Positions 7,421 to 17,711 of a stretch of DNA of 64,000 nucleotides are shown here, piece by piece. The notes under the pieces were generated by a model. The model made no database searches, had not been told where the DNA came from, and saw only the letters and a program-made list of their open reading frames with translations. Position numbers and translations under genes: made by a program. The stretch is from Pseudalkalibacillus hwajinpoensis (GTDB lineage Bacteria > Bacillota > Bacilli > Bacillales > Guptibacillaceae): contig NZ_JADFCM010000001.1 of the NCBI RefSeq assembly GCF_015234585.1, positions 372,001 to 436,000 of the forward strand, in the 5' to 3' direction. Every line of letters begins with the position of its first letter. Position 1 is the first letter of the stretch.

Positions 7421-9172
7421 ATGATGTGGGTGATTGTTAGTAGTTTTCTTGTTTATACGGGTTTTGTCGCCTGGTTTTCTTGGTATAAGACGAGAGAAAC
7501 AGACTTAACAAGTTCCGATGGTTATTTTCTGGCTGGTCGAAGTTTAACGGGTATTGTTATTGCAGGATCACTTATTTTAACGAACCTCTCAACAGAGCAA
7601 ATGGTAGGACTGAATGGACAGGGGTTTGGTGAATCAATGGTCGTAATGGCGTGGGAAGTAACCTCGCCTATAGCGCTTATATTCATGGCTTTTATCTTCC
7701 TTCCAAGGTATTTAAAAGCAGGAATATCCACGATCCCTGACTTTCTGGAACAGCGGTATGACCTTCGAACGCGACAAATTGTTTCGATTCTATTTCTTCT
7801 TGGATATGCGGTTGCTTATTTACCTACCGTCCTCTACTCTGGTGCGCTTGTATTAGATAGTATATTCTCACTGTCCACCATTAGCGGGACGAGCCAGTTT
7901 ACAACCGTCATGATCGTTGCTTTTGCAATCGGAATTATTGGCTGCTGCTATGTCATCTTTGGTGGGTTACGAGCCTGTGCCATTAGCGATACGATCAATG
8001 GTGTTGGGCTAATTATAGGAGGATTTCTGATTCCCTTTCTTGCATTAGTTGCTCTTGGAGGCGGCAATCTTGTTTATGGAGTAGATAAACTACTTCATGC
8101 CAATCCTGCCAAGCTAAATGCGATTGGAAATCATGAATCGTCTGTTCCGTGGACGGTGCTTTTAACGGGTCTTCTTTTTAATAACCTTTTCTATTGGTGT
8201 ACCAACCAGGCAATTATTCAACGGACGTTAGGAGCAAAGAATCTCGCAGAAGGACAAAAGGGAGTTTTGTACGCAGGATTCTTTAAAATATTTGGTGCCT
8301 TCTTTTTAGTTTTACCTGGGATCATTGCTTTCTTACTTTACGGAGAAGGTGGACTTAAAAACGCTGATATGGCGTATCCGTCATTAGTGACAGATGTTCT
8401 TCCTCTGGCGCTATCTGGGTTTTTAGCTGCCGTTCTATTCGGAGCAATTTTAAGTTCTTTTAATGGAGCATTAAATAGCTCTATTACTCTTTTTACTTTG
8501 GACATTTATCGTCCAATTTTCAAACCCAATGCAAAGGAACGAGAGCTTGTTAAAGTGGGAAGGATTTTTGCCGGTGGACTTGCAGCGGTTGCCGTAATTG
8601 TGGCGCCGTTCATTATCTTTGCTCCTTCGGGTTTGTACTATTATCTTCAGGAAATGTTTGGTTTTTACAATATACCGATTATCGCCATGGTACTTGTAGG
8701 CTTCTTTAGTAAACATGTACCGTCAAGTGCACCAAAAATAACGATTCTTGTTCATATAGTCGTTTATGCTCTATCAAAGGTGTTTCTTGGCCACGTGAAT
8801 TTTCTGTACGTTCTTTCCGTACTGTTCCCACTCAACATTTTTGTTATGGTGCTAGTTGGTAAGCTTCGACCGAGAACGACAGCTTACGAATTATATGATT
8901 CTAAAAAAGTTGATCTCACACCATGGAAGCATGCGAGGATTTTCTCGATTTTTATCTTAGTATTAATGATCGGTGTCTATGCTTTCTTCTCTCCGATAGG
9001 GGTGGCAGAAGCTAGTGCCGAATATTTACCAATGTCACTTGTTTTCATGCTTGGAACGCTTGTTTTAATAAGTGGAGTGATCTGGTTCTGGCGAAGTACG
9101 ACATTGAAACAAAGGAAACAGGAAGCAGAGCGATCGAAGTTTAATCAGGCTCTAAAACAATCATCACTATAA
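7421..9172 (+). CDS. Sodium:solute symporter (SSS/SLC5 family), probable inositol transporter
   Basis: A 583-aa polytopic membrane protein with about 14 hydrophobic segments. The N-terminal DGYFLAGRSLTG and LSTEQMVGLNGQGF motifs are typical of SSS transporters related to vSGLT and YidK, which couple sugar or polyol uptake to Na+. First gene of the inositol operon, behind a promoter with two operators, so myo-inositol is the likely substrate. I chose ATG 7421 because ACGGAGGT lies eight bases upstream; an in-frame TTG at 7370 has no ribosome site. The iolG start follows 17 bases after the stop. Confidence 0.88.
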   Translation: MMWVIVSSFLVYTGFVAWFSWYKTRETDLTSSDGYFLAGRSLTGIVIAGSLILTNLSTEQMVGLNGQGFGESMVVMAWEVTSPIALIFMAFIFLPRYLKAGISTIPDFLEQRYDLRTRQIVSILFLLGYAVAYLPTVLYSGALVLDSIFSLSTISGTSQFTTVMIVAFAIGIIGCCYVIFGGLRACAISDTINGVGLIIGGFLIPFLALVALGGGNLVYGVDKLLHANPAKLNAIGNHESSVPWTVLLTGLLFNNLFYWCTNQAIIQRTLGAKNLAEGQKGVLYAGFFKIFGAFFLVLPGIIAFLLYGEGGLKNADMAYPSLVTDVLPLALSGFLAAVLFGAILSSFNGALNSSITLFTLDIYRPIFKPNAKERELVKVGRIFAGGLAAVAVIVAPFIIFAPSGLYYYLQEMFGFYNIPIIAMVLVGFFSKHVPSSAPKITILVHIVVYALSKVFLGHVNFLYVLSVLFPLNIFVMVLVGKLRPRTTAYELYDSKKVDLTPWKHARIFSIFILVLMIGVYAFFSPIGVAEASAEYLPMSLVFMLGTLVLISGVIWFWRSTTLKQRKQEAERSKFNQALKQSSL

Positions 9173-9188
9173 AGAAAGGGGATTTTAC

Positions 9189-10211
9189 ATGTCAAAAGTA
9201 ACTGCAGGTATTATCGGAGGTGGCCGCATCGGTCAATTACATGCTGATAACTTAATTCAATCACCTTACTATCAGTTGAGAAGTATTTCAGATATTCATA
9301 TCTCACACCTTGAGGGGACGGTATATGAAAAGGAAGCAATCATTACAACTAACCCTAATGACCTCTTTTTAGACCCTGAAATCGACGCTATTTTTATTTG
9401 CTCATCAACAGATACGCATGTTGATTTTATTAAACGAGCTGCACAAGCAGGAAAGCACGTCTTTTGCGAAAAGCCAGTCAGTTTTCAAATTGAAGAAACG
9501 CGTGAAGCTCTTCAAGTTGTTAAAGACGCTGGGGTCAATTTTCAAGTTGGCTTCAATCGTCGCTATGATAAGCATTTTAGGAAAGTATTTGAAACAGTAC
9601 GTTCCGGTACAATTGGTGAACCGCACGTGATCAAAGTAACTTCTCGAGATCCTGAAGCACCACCAGAAGCTTATATCCAACGATCCGGTGGAATGTTCAT
9701 GGATATGACCATTCATGATTTTGATATGATTCGTTATTTATCTGGAAAAGAAGTTGTAGATGTCACAGTGAAAGCAGCGAATCTAATTGATGAGAAATTC
9801 AAACGAAACGACGATGTCGATACAGCCATCATCACGCTAACTTTTGAAGACGGTAGTCTTGGAGTAATAGACAATAGTCGTCAGGCGGCTTATGGATATG
9901 ATCAACGAATCGAAGTTTTTGGAGATAAAGGCGTTGTTTCTGCTGAAAATGAACAAAATACGACCGTGAAAATTAGCACGAGAGAATCGGTGTCAAGTGA
10001 TCATCCTAAATACTTTTTCCTTGATCGCTATAAAGAAGCTTATGTAGAAGAAGTGAGGGATTTTGCTTTATCTATATTGGAACAAAAGCCTTTAACGTGC
10101 AGTGGATATGACGGGTTACAGGCTGAAAATCTTGCGCTCGCTGCCCGCTTATCGTGGCAAGAGGGTCGAACGGTTACACTTTCTGAGCTAATTCCAGTAA
10201 AAATAGATTGA
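9189..10211 (+). CDS. iolG: Inositol 2-dehydrogenase IolG
   Basis: Gfo/Idh/MocA-family NAD-dependent enzyme that oxidises myo-inositol to 2-keto-myo-inositol. The 340 aa contain the Rossmann motif GIIGGGRIGQLHA (residues 7-19), the catalytic-lysine motif CEKP, and GGMFMDMTIHDFDM with the Asp/His used in catalysis by the family. Position right after the transporter and before iolB supports the assignment. Start ATG follows AAAGGGG. Confidence 0.9.
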   Translation: MSKVTAGIIGGGRIGQLHADNLIQSPYYQLRSISDIHISHLEGTVYEKEAIITTNPNDLFLDPEIDAIFICSSTDTHVDFIKRAAQAGKHVFCEKPVSFQIEETREALQVVKDAGVNFQVGFNRRYDKHFRKVFETVRSGTIGEPHVIKVTSRDPEAPPEAYIQRSGGMFMDMTIHDFDMIRYLSGKEVVDVTVKAANLIDEKFKRNDDVDTAIITLTFEDGSLGVIDNSRQAAYGYDQRIEVFGDKGVVSAENEQNTTVKISTRESVSSDHPKYFFLDRYKEAYVEEVRDFALSILEQKPLTCSGYDGLQAENLALAARLSWQEGRTVTLSELIPVKID

Positions 10212-10236
10212 ATTTTTAAACATCATGTTGTAGACT
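10208..10236 (+). promoter_or_regulatory. Possible internal promoter upstream of iolB
   Basis: TTGAAT (10208-10213), 17 bases, TAGACT (10231-10236). The -10 box is only a 4/6 match. The perfect operator begins 12 bases later, the same promoter-operator layout as upstream of the symporter. Confidence 0.5.
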
Positions 10237-10247
10237 CGAATATAGAC

Positions 10248-10265
10248 AAGGTAAGCGCTTACCTT
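10248..10265. promoter_or_regulatory. Putative operator O3, perfect palindrome
   Basis: AAGGTAAGCGCTTACCTT, an 18-nt perfect palindrome between iolG and iolB. It defines the consensus for the four copies in this locus. Confidence 0.85.
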
Positions 10266-10291
10266 AATTATTGTGAAGGAGGAAGTTGATC

Positions 10292-11104
10292 ATGTCTCAA
10301 TTGCTTATCAAACCTATCCAGGCAACTGAAGAAGGCAACATACTTAGAGTAACTCCTGAATCAGCGGGGTGGGAGTATGTGGGCTTTGAAGTCTACTCGT
10401 TAGAAAAGGGGAGTACGCTAAAGCAGAACACAAACAATCAAGAAGTTTGTCTAGTTTTGCTAAGCGGAAAAGCAGATGTCCAAACGAATAAAGAAAAATT
10501 CGTGAACATCGGAAAGCGTATGAGTGTATTCGAAAAAATTCCACCATATTCCGTTTATATACCAAACGATGATCATTATGAAGTAACTGCTTTAAGTGAT
10601 GTGAAACTTGCCGTTTGTTCTGCCCCCGGTAGAGGATCTTATCAAGCAAGACTAATTGCTCCAGACGATGTTGGCGTAGAAGATCGAGGACATGGAAAGA
10701 TGTCTCGTAAAATTCACAATATCTTACCAGAGCAAAAAGAGGCGGACAGTCTACTTGTGGTAGAAGTATATACACCTGACGGAAACACTTCAAGCTACCC
10801 ACCTCATAAGCATGATCGCGATCATTTACCATATGAATCCTATCTTGAGGAGACATACTATCATGAACTTAATCCACCTCAAGGTTTCGTGTTCCAAAGA
10901 GTTTATAACGACAATCGGAGTTTAAATGAAACACTGAGCGTTGAGAATGGAAATGTCGTTCTAGTTCCGGAAGGGTATCATCCCGTCTCATCAATTCCAG
11001 GATATGAATCCTATTATTTAAATGTAATGGCTGGTCCAAAAAGAACCTGGAAGTTCCATAACGACCCGGATCATGAATGGTTATTCGAAAATGTAATGAA
11101 GTAA
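10292..11104 (+). CDS. iolB: 5-deoxy-glucuronate isomerase IolB
   Basis: Converts 5-deoxy-glucuronic acid to 2-deoxy-5-keto-gluconic acid. The 270-aa cupin-like protein has the IolB metal-site region PPHKHDRD with His residues, then YLEETYYHELNPPQGFVFQR, a highly typical IolB block. Start ATG 10292 has AAGGAGGA eight bases before; an in-frame TTG two codons earlier is less likely. A dedicated operator lies in the leader. Confidence 0.94.
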   Translation: MSQLLIKPIQATEEGNILRVTPESAGWEYVGFEVYSLEKGSTLKQNTNNQEVCLVLLSGKADVQTNKEKFVNIGKRMSVFEKIPPYSVYIPNDDHYEVTALSDVKLAVCSAPGRGSYQARLIAPDDVGVEDRGHGKMSRKIHNILPEQKEADSLLVVEVYTPDGNTSSYPPHKHDRDHLPYESYLEETYYHELNPPQGFVFQRVYNDNRSLNETLSVENGNVVLVPEGYHPVSSIPGYESYYLNVMAGPKRTWKFHNDPDHEWLFENVMK

Positions 11105-11111
11105 TGTCTTT

Positions 11112-11129
11112 AAGGTAAGCGCTTAACCT
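11112..11129. promoter_or_regulatory. Putative operator O4 upstream of iolC
   Basis: AAGGTAAGCGCTTAACCT: the left half and core are perfect, and the right half has one inserted A. It starts 8 bases after the iolB stop. I found no clear promoter in front of it, so it may act as an internal roadblock. Confidence 0.65.
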
Positions 11130-11150
11130 AATTGGGATGGAGGGAAACGA

Positions 11151-12149
11151 ATGTATCACCTTGAGTTCAAAAAAGATCGCCCTATTGATTTAATCGGACT
11201 TGGAAGACTGTGCATTGATTTGAACGCAAATGAAATCAATCGACCGATGGAAGAAACTTATTCTTTTACGAAATACGTCGGAGGTTCACCAGCAAATATT
11301 GCTATTGGAGCAGCGCGACTTGGCTTGAACAGCGGATTTATTGGGAAAGTCTCAAGTGATCAAATGGGAAACTATATCGTTGATTATCTTGAAAGGAACA
11401 AAATAGATACGTCAAGTGTCGTGAAGGACCAGACAGGAGCAGTAACGGGTCTTGCCTTTACTGAAATTAAAAGTCCTGAGGAATGTAGCATCCTCATGTA
11501 CCGAGATAACGTAGCCGATTTAAAACTTGAAACAACAGATATATCAGAAGACTACATTAGGGAGTCCAAATCACTTCTGATTTCAGGAACTGCCCTTTCC
11601 CAAAGTCCTTCAAGAGAAGCTGTTTTTCTTGCTCTTGAATACGCACGCAAACATGACGTCATCGTGATCTTTGACCTTGATTATCGTCCTTACAGCTGGA
11701 ATTCAGCCAAAGAGACAGCCATCTATTATAATCTTGCTGCTGAAAAGTGTGATGTGATTATCGGAACAAGAGAAGAGTTTAATATGATGGAACAATTTGA
11801 GAAAGAGGATAAAAATGATCAACGTACCGCTCAAAAATGGTTCGATCATCATGCGGAAGTCGTCGTAATCAAGCATGGTGGGGAAGGTTCGATCGCTTAT
11901 TCCAAAGACGGTAGTGCACATCGTGGCGGGATTTTTAAAACAAAAGTTCTGAAAACATTCGGTGCTGGTGATTCTTATGCTTCTGCATTTATATATGGAT
12001 TACTTAATCACTGGGGTTTATCTGAAGCGATGAAATATGGAAGCGCTTCAGCGAGCATTGTTATCTCAAAACACAGCTGTTCAGAAGCAATGCCAACGAG
12101 AAAAGAAGTTGATGAAAAAATTCGTACAACAGAATTCCAACCAGTCTAA
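11151..12149 (+). CDS. iolC: 5-dehydro-2-deoxygluconokinase IolC
   Basis: PfkB/ribokinase-family kinase (332 aa) that phosphorylates 2-deoxy-5-keto-gluconate. N-terminal [15 protein letters not shown] (about residues 44-58) is the first PfkB signature, and [12 protein letters not shown] near the C-terminus is the second, containing the catalytic Asp. The order iolB-iolC-iolA matches inositol pathways. The GGATGGAGGG ribosome site lies within 20 bases of the ATG. Confidence 0.94.
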   Translation: MYHLEFKKDRPIDLIGLGRLCIDLNANEINRPMEETYSFTKYVGGSPANIAIGAARLGLNSGFIGKVSSDQMGNYIVDYLERNKIDTSSVVKDQTGAVTGLAFTEIKSPEECSILMYRDNVADLKLETTDISEDYIRESKSLLISGTALSQSPSREAVFLALEYARKHDVIVIFDLDYRPYSWNSAKETAIYYNLAAEKCDVIIGTREEFNMMEQFEKEDKNDQRTAQKWFDHHAEVVVIKHGGEGSIAYSKDGSAHRGGIFKTKVLKTFGAGDSYASAFIYGLLNHWGLSEAMKYGSASASIVISKHSCSEAMPTRKEVDEKIRTTEFQPV

Positions 12150-12166
12150 TTTTAGGAGGAAATAAT

Positions 12167-13627
12167 ATGACAAAAACAGCGGTAAAAACAATTCAAAACT
12201 ATGTAGGTGGAGAATGGATTGATTCGAAAACGAAGGAATATCAACCGGTATATAATCCGGCAACAGGAGAAGTCATTGCTGAAGTTCCGATTTCCACAAA
12301 GGAAGACCTTGATCATGCAGTAGCGACTGCGAAGGAAGCATTCAAAACATGGAGTGAAGTTCCAGTACCTCGTCGTGCACGAATTCTATTTAAGTACCAG
12401 CAGCTCCTTGTAGATAACTGGGATCAGCTTGCTGAGTTAATTACAATTGAAAACGGAAAAAATGTGAAAGAAGCAAAGGGAGAAGTACAACGTGGCATTG
12501 AGTGTGTGGAGTTTGCTGCGGGTGCTCCGACATTAACAATGGGCTCACAGCTTCCGTCAATTGCAACAGGGTTAGAGTCAGGTGTTTACCGTTATCCAAT
12601 TGGGGTTGTTGGTGGCATTACACCATTTAATTTCCCAATGATGGTCCCATGCTGGATGTTTCCGATGGCTATCGCAACTGGGAATACTTTCATTATGAAG
12701 CCATCTGAACGCACGCCTCTCCTTGCTAATCGTCTGGCAGAGCTTCTTGAAGAAGCAGGGCTTCCGAAAGGCGTATTTAATATTGTGCATGGCGCTCATG
12801 ATGTGGTGAACGGTCTTCTTGAACATAAACAAGTAAAAGCGATTTCGTTCGTCGGCTCTCAACCAGTGGCAGAATACGTGTACAAAAAAGGAACAGAAAA
12901 CCTTAAGCGTGTTCAAGCGCTAGCAGGTGCTAAAAACCATTCGATTATTCTTGAAGATGCTAATTTAGAAAATGCAGCAACGCAGGTGTTAAATGCCGCT
13001 TTCGGTTCGGCTGGTGAGCGTTGCATGGCTTGCTCGGTTGTGGCTGTAGAAGAAAGTGTAGCTGATCAGTTTATCGAAACTCTCGTCCAGAAGTCGAACG
13101 AAATAAAAATTGGGAATGGCCTGGAGGACGATGTTTTCCTTGGACCAGTCATTCGTGATCAGCACAAAGAACGGACGCTTCAATACATTGAAACAGGTGA
13201 AAAAGAAGGAGCGAAACTGATTCGCGATGGTCGTAAGGATAAGGATATTCAGCGAGAAGGTTATTTTGTTGGACCGACCATTTTTGATAATGTGACGAGC
13301 GAAATGAAAATTTGGCAGGATGAAATATTTGCTCCGGTTCTTTCGATTTCTCGTGTGAAAAATCTAGAAGAAGCGGTAGAGCTAACAAATCAATCCCGCT
13401 TCGCTAACGGAGCTTGCCTGTTCACAAACCACGGAGGTAAAGTACGTACATTCCGTGAAACGATTGATGCAGGTATGCTTGGAATTAACATTGGCGTGCC
13501 GGCCCCAATGGCCTTCTTCCCATTCTCTGGGTGGAAAGATTCGTTCTATGGTGATCTTCATGCTAACGGTTCTGACGGAGTGGAATTCTACACGCGCAAA
13601 AAAGTAGTTACAACACGCTGGGTATAA
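12167..13627 (+). CDS. iolA: Methylmalonate-semialdehyde dehydrogenase (acylating) IolA/MmsA
   Basis: CoA-acylating aldehyde dehydrogenase of 486 aa that turns malonate semialdehyde, the last inositol product, into acetyl-CoA and CO2. The catalytic cysteine is in [11 protein letters not shown] (about residues 282-292), and the glycine-rich cofactor region is [20 protein letters not shown] precedes the ATG. Followed by a hairpin that separates it from iolD. Confidence 0.95.
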   Translation: MTKTAVKTIQNYVGGEWIDSKTKEYQPVYNPATGEVIAEVPISTKEDLDHAVATAKEAFKTWSEVPVPRRARILFKYQQLLVDNWDQLAELITIENGKNVKEAKGEVQRGIECVEFAAGAPTLTMGSQLPSIATGLESGVYRYPIGVVGGITPFNFPMMVPCWMFPMAIATGNTFIMKPSERTPLLANRLAELLEEAGLPKGVFNIVHGAHDVVNGLLEHKQVKAISFVGSQPVAEYVYKKGTENLKRVQALAGAKNHSIILEDANLENAATQVLNAAFGSAGERCMACSVVAVEESVADQFIETLVQKSNEIKIGNGLEDDVFLGPVIRDQHKERTLQYIETGEKEGAKLIRDGRKDKDIQREGYFVGPTIFDNVTSEMKIWQDEIFAPVLSISRVKNLEEAVELTNQSRFANGACLFTNHGGKVRTFRETIDAGMLGINIGVPAPMAFFPFSGWKDSFYGDLHANGSDGVEFYTRKKVVTTRWV

Positions 13628-13634
13628 AAAGAAT

Positions 13635-13668
13635 AGCCGGATAGGTGCAAACCGTCCGGCTTTATTCC
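13635..13668 (+). terminator. Weak hairpin between iolA and iolD
   Basis: Seven-base stem AGCCGGA/TCCGGCT with a 13-nt loop, then TTTATTCCTT. The T-run is poor, so it may act as a partial terminator or as an mRNA processing/stability element rather than ending the operon. Confidence 0.5.
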
Positions 13669-13728
13669 TTGATGAAGGGTTATCCATTATTAAGTTAATT
13701 TTTTCTTTATTTTCATGGAGGTGATCAT

Positions 13729-15636
13729 TTGAGAATGACAATGGCTCAAGCACTCATAAAATTTTTGGATCAACAGTATATGGATCGAGACGGAGAGGAG
13801 CAGAAGCTCTTCAAAGGGATTTTCACCATCTTTGGACACGGCAATGTTCTTGGACTCGGTCAGGCTCTAGAAGAAGATTCTGGGGATCTAGAAGTTTATC
13901 AAGGGCGTAACGAACAGGGAATGGCGCATGCAGCGACAGCATTTGGGAAACAGAAACGTCAAAAGCAACTGATCGCATGTACCTCATCAGTGGGTCCAGG
14001 TGCAGCGAATATGATCACAGCTGCCGCTACTGCTACTGCTAATAATGTTCCTTTGCTTCTTCTACCAGGAGACACTTTTGCTTCACGTCAGCCAGATCCA
14101 GTATTACAGCAGGTTGAACAAGCACATGATGCAAGCATCACGACGAATGATGCCTATCGTCCTGTGAGCAAATATTGGGATAGAATTACGAGGCCAGAAC
14201 AGCTGATGACTGCGATGTTAAACGCCATGCGTGTCTTAACAAACCCTGCAGAAACAGGTGCTGTTACGATTGCTCTTCCTCAAGATGTTCAGGGGGAAGC
14301 ATATGATTATCCGGAGAGCTTCTTTAAGAAAAGGGTACATCGTTTAAATCGAAAACAGCCAAGTGAAACAGAACTAAATGAAGCTGTTCAATTGATTCGT
14401 TCAAAAAAGAAGCCGCTTATTATTTGTGGTGGTGGTGTCCGCTATTCTGAAGCAGGCGATACATTAAAAGCATTTGCAGAAAAGTATCACATTCCTTTTG
14501 CTGAAACACAGGCAGGGAAAAGCGCTGTAGAAAGCACCCATTCTTACAATCTTGGTGGAGTAGGTGTAACAGGGAACAAAGCAGCAAATGATTTGGCGAG
14601 AGAAGCAGATCTTGTCATAGGAGTAGGTACGCGTTTTTCTGATTTTACAACGTCATCCAAACAGCTTTTCCAACATACCGATGTTTCCTTTTTAAATATT
14701 AATCTATCAGATTATCATGCAAATAAATTCGATGCGACAACTTTAGTGGCGGATGCCAAAACGGCCCTTAAAGCATTAGATGATCATCTTGGAACTTATT
14801 CCAGCGCTTATGGAAATCAGATTGAGCAAGCGAAAGCGGAATGGAAAGATGAACTTGAACGCCTTTACAATACGAACTATGAAGACGAAAACTATCAACC
14901 TGAAATAGATGGTCAACTTGATTTATCCGAGTATCAACAAGTTCTTAAGTCTTCACTTACACAGACAGCAGTTCTAGGAGAGGTTAACCGTTCTATTGCT
15001 GAAAATGCGATTGTTGTAGGTGCAGCAGGTAGTTTGCCAGGAGATCTCCAGCGCATGTGGGTGAGTCATACCCCGAACACGTACCATCTGGAATATGGTT
15101 ATTCTTGTATGGGATATGAGATTGCAGGAGCACTTGGAGCAAAAATGGCAGCTCCAGATCAGGAAGTGTATGCCATGGTTGGAGACGGAAGCTACATGAT
15201 GCTCCACTCCGAGCTAGTTACTAGCATACAAGAAGGCCTTAAGATTAACGTCATTCTTTTTGATAACGCTGGGTTTGGCTGTATTAATAACTTGCAGATG
15301 GGTAACGGCATGGGGAGCTTTGGGACTGAGTTCCGGAAGCGGGATCCTCAGCAGTTAACAGGTGAGTTAATGCCAATTGATTTTGCGAAAAGTGCAAGCG
15401 GATATGGTGTGAAAACCTATTCTGTTCGAACGATGGATGAACTGAAAACAGCGATAGAAGATGCGAAGCAACAGAACGTTTCAACGCTTATTGACATTAA
15501 AGTTTTGCCTAAGACGATGACGGCTGGCTATGGCTCATGGTGGCACGTTGGCGTAGCTGAAACGTCGAAGAAAGAAGCGATCCAACAAGCTTATAAAGAA
15601 AAGGAAAAACAGCTAGAAATCGCACGTCGCTATTAA
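13729..15636 (+). CDS. iolD: 3D-(3,5/4)-trihydroxycyclohexane-1,2-dione hydrolase IolD
   Basis: Thiamine-diphosphate enzyme that opens the ring of the dione intermediate to 5-deoxy-glucuronate. The 635 aa follow the acetolactate-synthase-like fold. The N-terminal [15 protein letters not shown] and NEQGMAHAA carry the TPP glutamate, and [11 protein letters not shown]...[10 protein letters not shown] is the Mg-TPP motif region. The start is a TTG at 13729 with GGAGGTGATC seven bases upstream; an ATG two codons later is an alternative. Confidence 0.95.
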   Translation: MRMTMAQALIKFLDQQYMDRDGEEQKLFKGIFTIFGHGNVLGLGQALEEDSGDLEVYQGRNEQGMAHAATAFGKQKRQKQLIACTSSVGPGAANMITAAATATANNVPLLLLPGDTFASRQPDPVLQQVEQAHDASITTNDAYRPVSKYWDRITRPEQLMTAMLNAMRVLTNPAETGAVTIALPQDVQGEAYDYPESFFKKRVHRLNRKQPSETELNEAVQLIRSKKKPLIICGGGVRYSEAGDTLKAFAEKYHIPFAETQAGKSAVESTHSYNLGGVGVTGNKAANDLAREADLVIGVGTRFSDFTTSSKQLFQHTDVSFLNINLSDYHANKFDATTLVADAKTALKALDDHLGTYSSAYGNQIEQAKAEWKDELERLYNTNYEDENYQPEIDGQLDLSEYQQVLKSSLTQTAVLGEVNRSIAENAIVVGAAGSLPGDLQRMWVSHTPNTYHLEYGYSCMGYEIAGALGAKMAAPDQEVYAMVGDGSYMMLHSELVTSIQEGLKINVILFDNAGFGCINNLQMGNGMGSFGTEFRKRDPQQLTGELMPIDFAKSASGYGVKTYSVRTMDELKTAIEDAKQQNVSTLIDIKVLPKTMTAGYGSWWHVGVAETSKKEAIQQAYKEKEKQLEIARRY

Positions 15637-15647
15637 GGGGGGAAATC

Positions 15648-16541
15648 ATGTTTCGTGAAAACAGTGTAAAGCTAGGCATTGCGCCAATAGGATGGACAAA
15701 TGATGATATGCCGGAGCTTGGGAAAGAAATTACATTTGAACAATGCGTCAGTGAAATGGCGTTAGCGGGTTTTTCTGGAACGGAGATTGGCAATAAATAT
15801 CCTAGAGACCCGCATGTATTAAAGCGAGCTTTATCCATACGAAATATCGAAATTGTAAGCGCATGGTTCAGTACTTACCTCACAACAAAACCATATGAAA
15901 TAACGGAAAAATCCTTCCTTGAGCATCGCGATTTTCTTCATGAAATGGGAGCGAAGGTAATCGTCGTATCAGAACAAGGAAAAAGCATTCAGGGTCAGGA
16001 CATTCCGCTCTTTGAGCATAAGCCGTCCTTTTTAGATCAAGAATGGGGACGACTTGCTTCAGGTCTCGAACGGCTCGGGGAACTGGCACATGAAAAGGGG
16101 ATGAAGCTTGTTTTTCATCATCACATGGGAACAGGTATTCAGACAGCGGATGAAATCAATCGACTGATGGAGATGACTGATCCTGAGAAAGTTCATCTTC
16201 TTTATGATACAGGTCATTTGTATTTTTCAGATGAAAACCCGCTTGACGTGTTGAAGAAATTTCAGCATCGCGTTCATCATGTTCATCTGAAAGATGTGCG
16301 CAATCCGATCGCCAATCGCGTGAAAGAAGAAAAGCTCAGCTTTCTCCAGGCAGTGAAAGAAGGAGTGTTTACCGTTCCAGGTAACGGTGATATTGATTTT
16401 GAACCGGTTCTGAAAAGCATTGGCGAATCAGATTATACAGGCTGGCTTCTCGTCGAGGCAGAACAAGATCCTGCAATTGCCAATCCATTTGAATACGCTC
16501 TTATGGCGCGCCAGTATTTGAAAGAAACTGCAGGAGTGTAA
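15648..16541 (+). CDS. iolE: 2-keto-myo-inositol (inosose) dehydratase IolE
   Basis: Sugar phosphate isomerase/epimerase-like TIM barrel of 297 aa that dehydrates 2-keto-myo-inositol. The N-terminal [16 protein letters not shown] is the hallmark of IolE. Metal ligands are likely in the GTEIGNKYP and [11 protein letters not shown] segments. RBS AAGGGGGGAAA precedes the ATG, 11 bases after the iolD stop. Confidence 0.94.
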   Translation: MFRENSVKLGIAPIGWTNDDMPELGKEITFEQCVSEMALAGFSGTEIGNKYPRDPHVLKRALSIRNIEIVSAWFSTYLTTKPYEITEKSFLEHRDFLHEMGAKVIVVSEQGKSIQGQDIPLFEHKPSFLDQEWGRLASGLERLGELAHEKGMKLVFHHHMGTGIQTADEINRLMEMTDPEKVHLLYDTGHLYFSDENPLDVLKKFQHRVHHVHLKDVRNPIANRVKEEKLSFLQAVKEGVFTVPGNGDIDFEPVLKSIGESDYTGWLLVEAEQDPAIANPFEYALMARQYLKETAGV

Positions 16542-16551
16542 GGGGGATCAT

Positions 16552-17592
16552 ATGGAAAAAGTAAAAGTTGGCATCGTAGGGCTCGGACGACTTGGCAGAC
16601 AACACGCAGAAAATTTAGCTTTTCGCATTCCTCATTGTGAGTTAACCGCCATCTGCAGTGTGGTTGAAGAAGAAGTGTGGGAAGTTCAGTCTAAATGGAA
16701 GATTCCATATGGCTACACCACCTATGAAGAAATGCTCAAGAACAAAGAGCTGGATGCGATCTTTATTGCGTCTCCATCTGGGTTTCATTGCAACCAAATC
16801 CAGTTAGCACTTGAAGCCGGCTTTCACGTATTCAGTGAGAAACCATTGGGATTATATTTAGAAGAAGCAATTGACGTTGAAAAAGCTGTAAAAGCACACC
16901 CAAATCAAGTGTTTATGCTTGGATTTATGCGTCGCTATGATAAATCGTATTTGGCTGCTAAAGAAAAGATCGATCGCGGTGAGATTGGAGATCCGATTTT
17001 TATTCGCTGCTACGGTCTTGATCCAGCTGCTAAAATAGAAAGTTTCCTTCAATTTGCTGAAGCTAACTATAGCGGAGGACTATTTATAGATATGGCGATT
17101 CATGACCTTGACCTCGCACGGTGGTATCTTGGAACAGAAGGGAAAGAAGTTTGGGCGATCGGCGGAGGCTATGAGCGAAAAGAATTCGATGCCCTTCAAG
17201 ATGCTGAAACAGGTGCTGCCATGGTTCGATTTGAGAACAACGCAATTGGTGTTTTTCTAGCTGGGCGGAATTGTGCTCATGGTTATCATATCGAAACCGA
17301 AATCATTGGGACGAAGGGAAGCCTTCGAATAGGAACCGTCCCTGAACGTAATCAAGTGGTTCTCTTTAACGAGTTGGGAGCGGTACAAGAGTGCGTTGAT
17401 GGTTTTCTTGAACGTTTCGAGCAGGCCTATCGTAGTGAGGTAGAAGAATTTATATCTTGTATTCTCGAAGGCCGAAAGCCAGCCGTGACAGTTCAAGATG
17501 GCGTAGAATCCACAAGGCTTGGCTATGCTTGTAAGGAATCCTTTGAGAAGCGTGAACTTGTTAAAAATAAGGCGCATACGGGTATCGTTTAA
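16552..17592 (+). CDS. Second Gfo/Idh/MocA inositol dehydrogenase
   Basis: A 346-aa NAD(P)-dependent oxidoreductase with GIVGLGRLGRQHAEN at residues 8-22, the SEKP catalytic lysine and GGLFIDMAIHDLDLARW. It is clearly distinct from the IolG at 9189. Its operon position suggests oxidation of another isomer such as scyllo-inositol (IolX-like) or of myo-inositol itself. The stop codon lies at the base of a strong terminator, making this the last gene of the catabolic unit. Confidence 0.85.
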   Translation: MEKVKVGIVGLGRLGRQHAENLAFRIPHCELTAICSVVEEEVWEVQSKWKIPYGYTTYEEMLKNKELDAIFIASPSGFHCNQIQLALEAGFHVFSEKPLGLYLEEAIDVEKAVKAHPNQVFMLGFMRRYDKSYLAAKEKIDRGEIGDPIFIRCYGLDPAAKIESFLQFAEANYSGGLFIDMAIHDLDLARWYLGTEGKEVWAIGGGYERKEFDALQDAETGAAMVRFENNAIGVFLAGRNCAHGYHIETEIIGTKGSLRIGTVPERNQVVLFNELGAVQECVDGFLERFEQAYRSEVEEFISCILEGRKPAVTVQDGVESTRLGYACKESFEKRELVKNKAHTGIV

Positions 17593-17617
17593 GCAGGCTG
17601 AGCGTTCAGCCTGCTTT
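17592..17617 (+). terminator. Rho-independent terminator of the inositol operon
   Basis: Perfect 10-bp stem AGCAGGCTGA/TCAGCCTGCT with a four-base loop GCGT and a T-run. It begins in the stop codon of the second dehydrogenase gene. Confidence 0.9.
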
Positions 17618-17711
17618 TAGCATAGCTTTTCCTAGAAGCCAAACACACTACATAAATGGTATGATGAAAAATAGAAGAACAGGGAAGTTTGGAAAGAAAG
17701 GAGGGGAACTG

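Noticed and set aside
12030..12055. GGAAGCGCTTCA inside iolC as a fifth operator or cre site
   Set aside because: It keeps the LacI-type core AAGCGCTT but not the GGT/ACC flanks shared by the four intergenic sites, and it lies in coding sequence.
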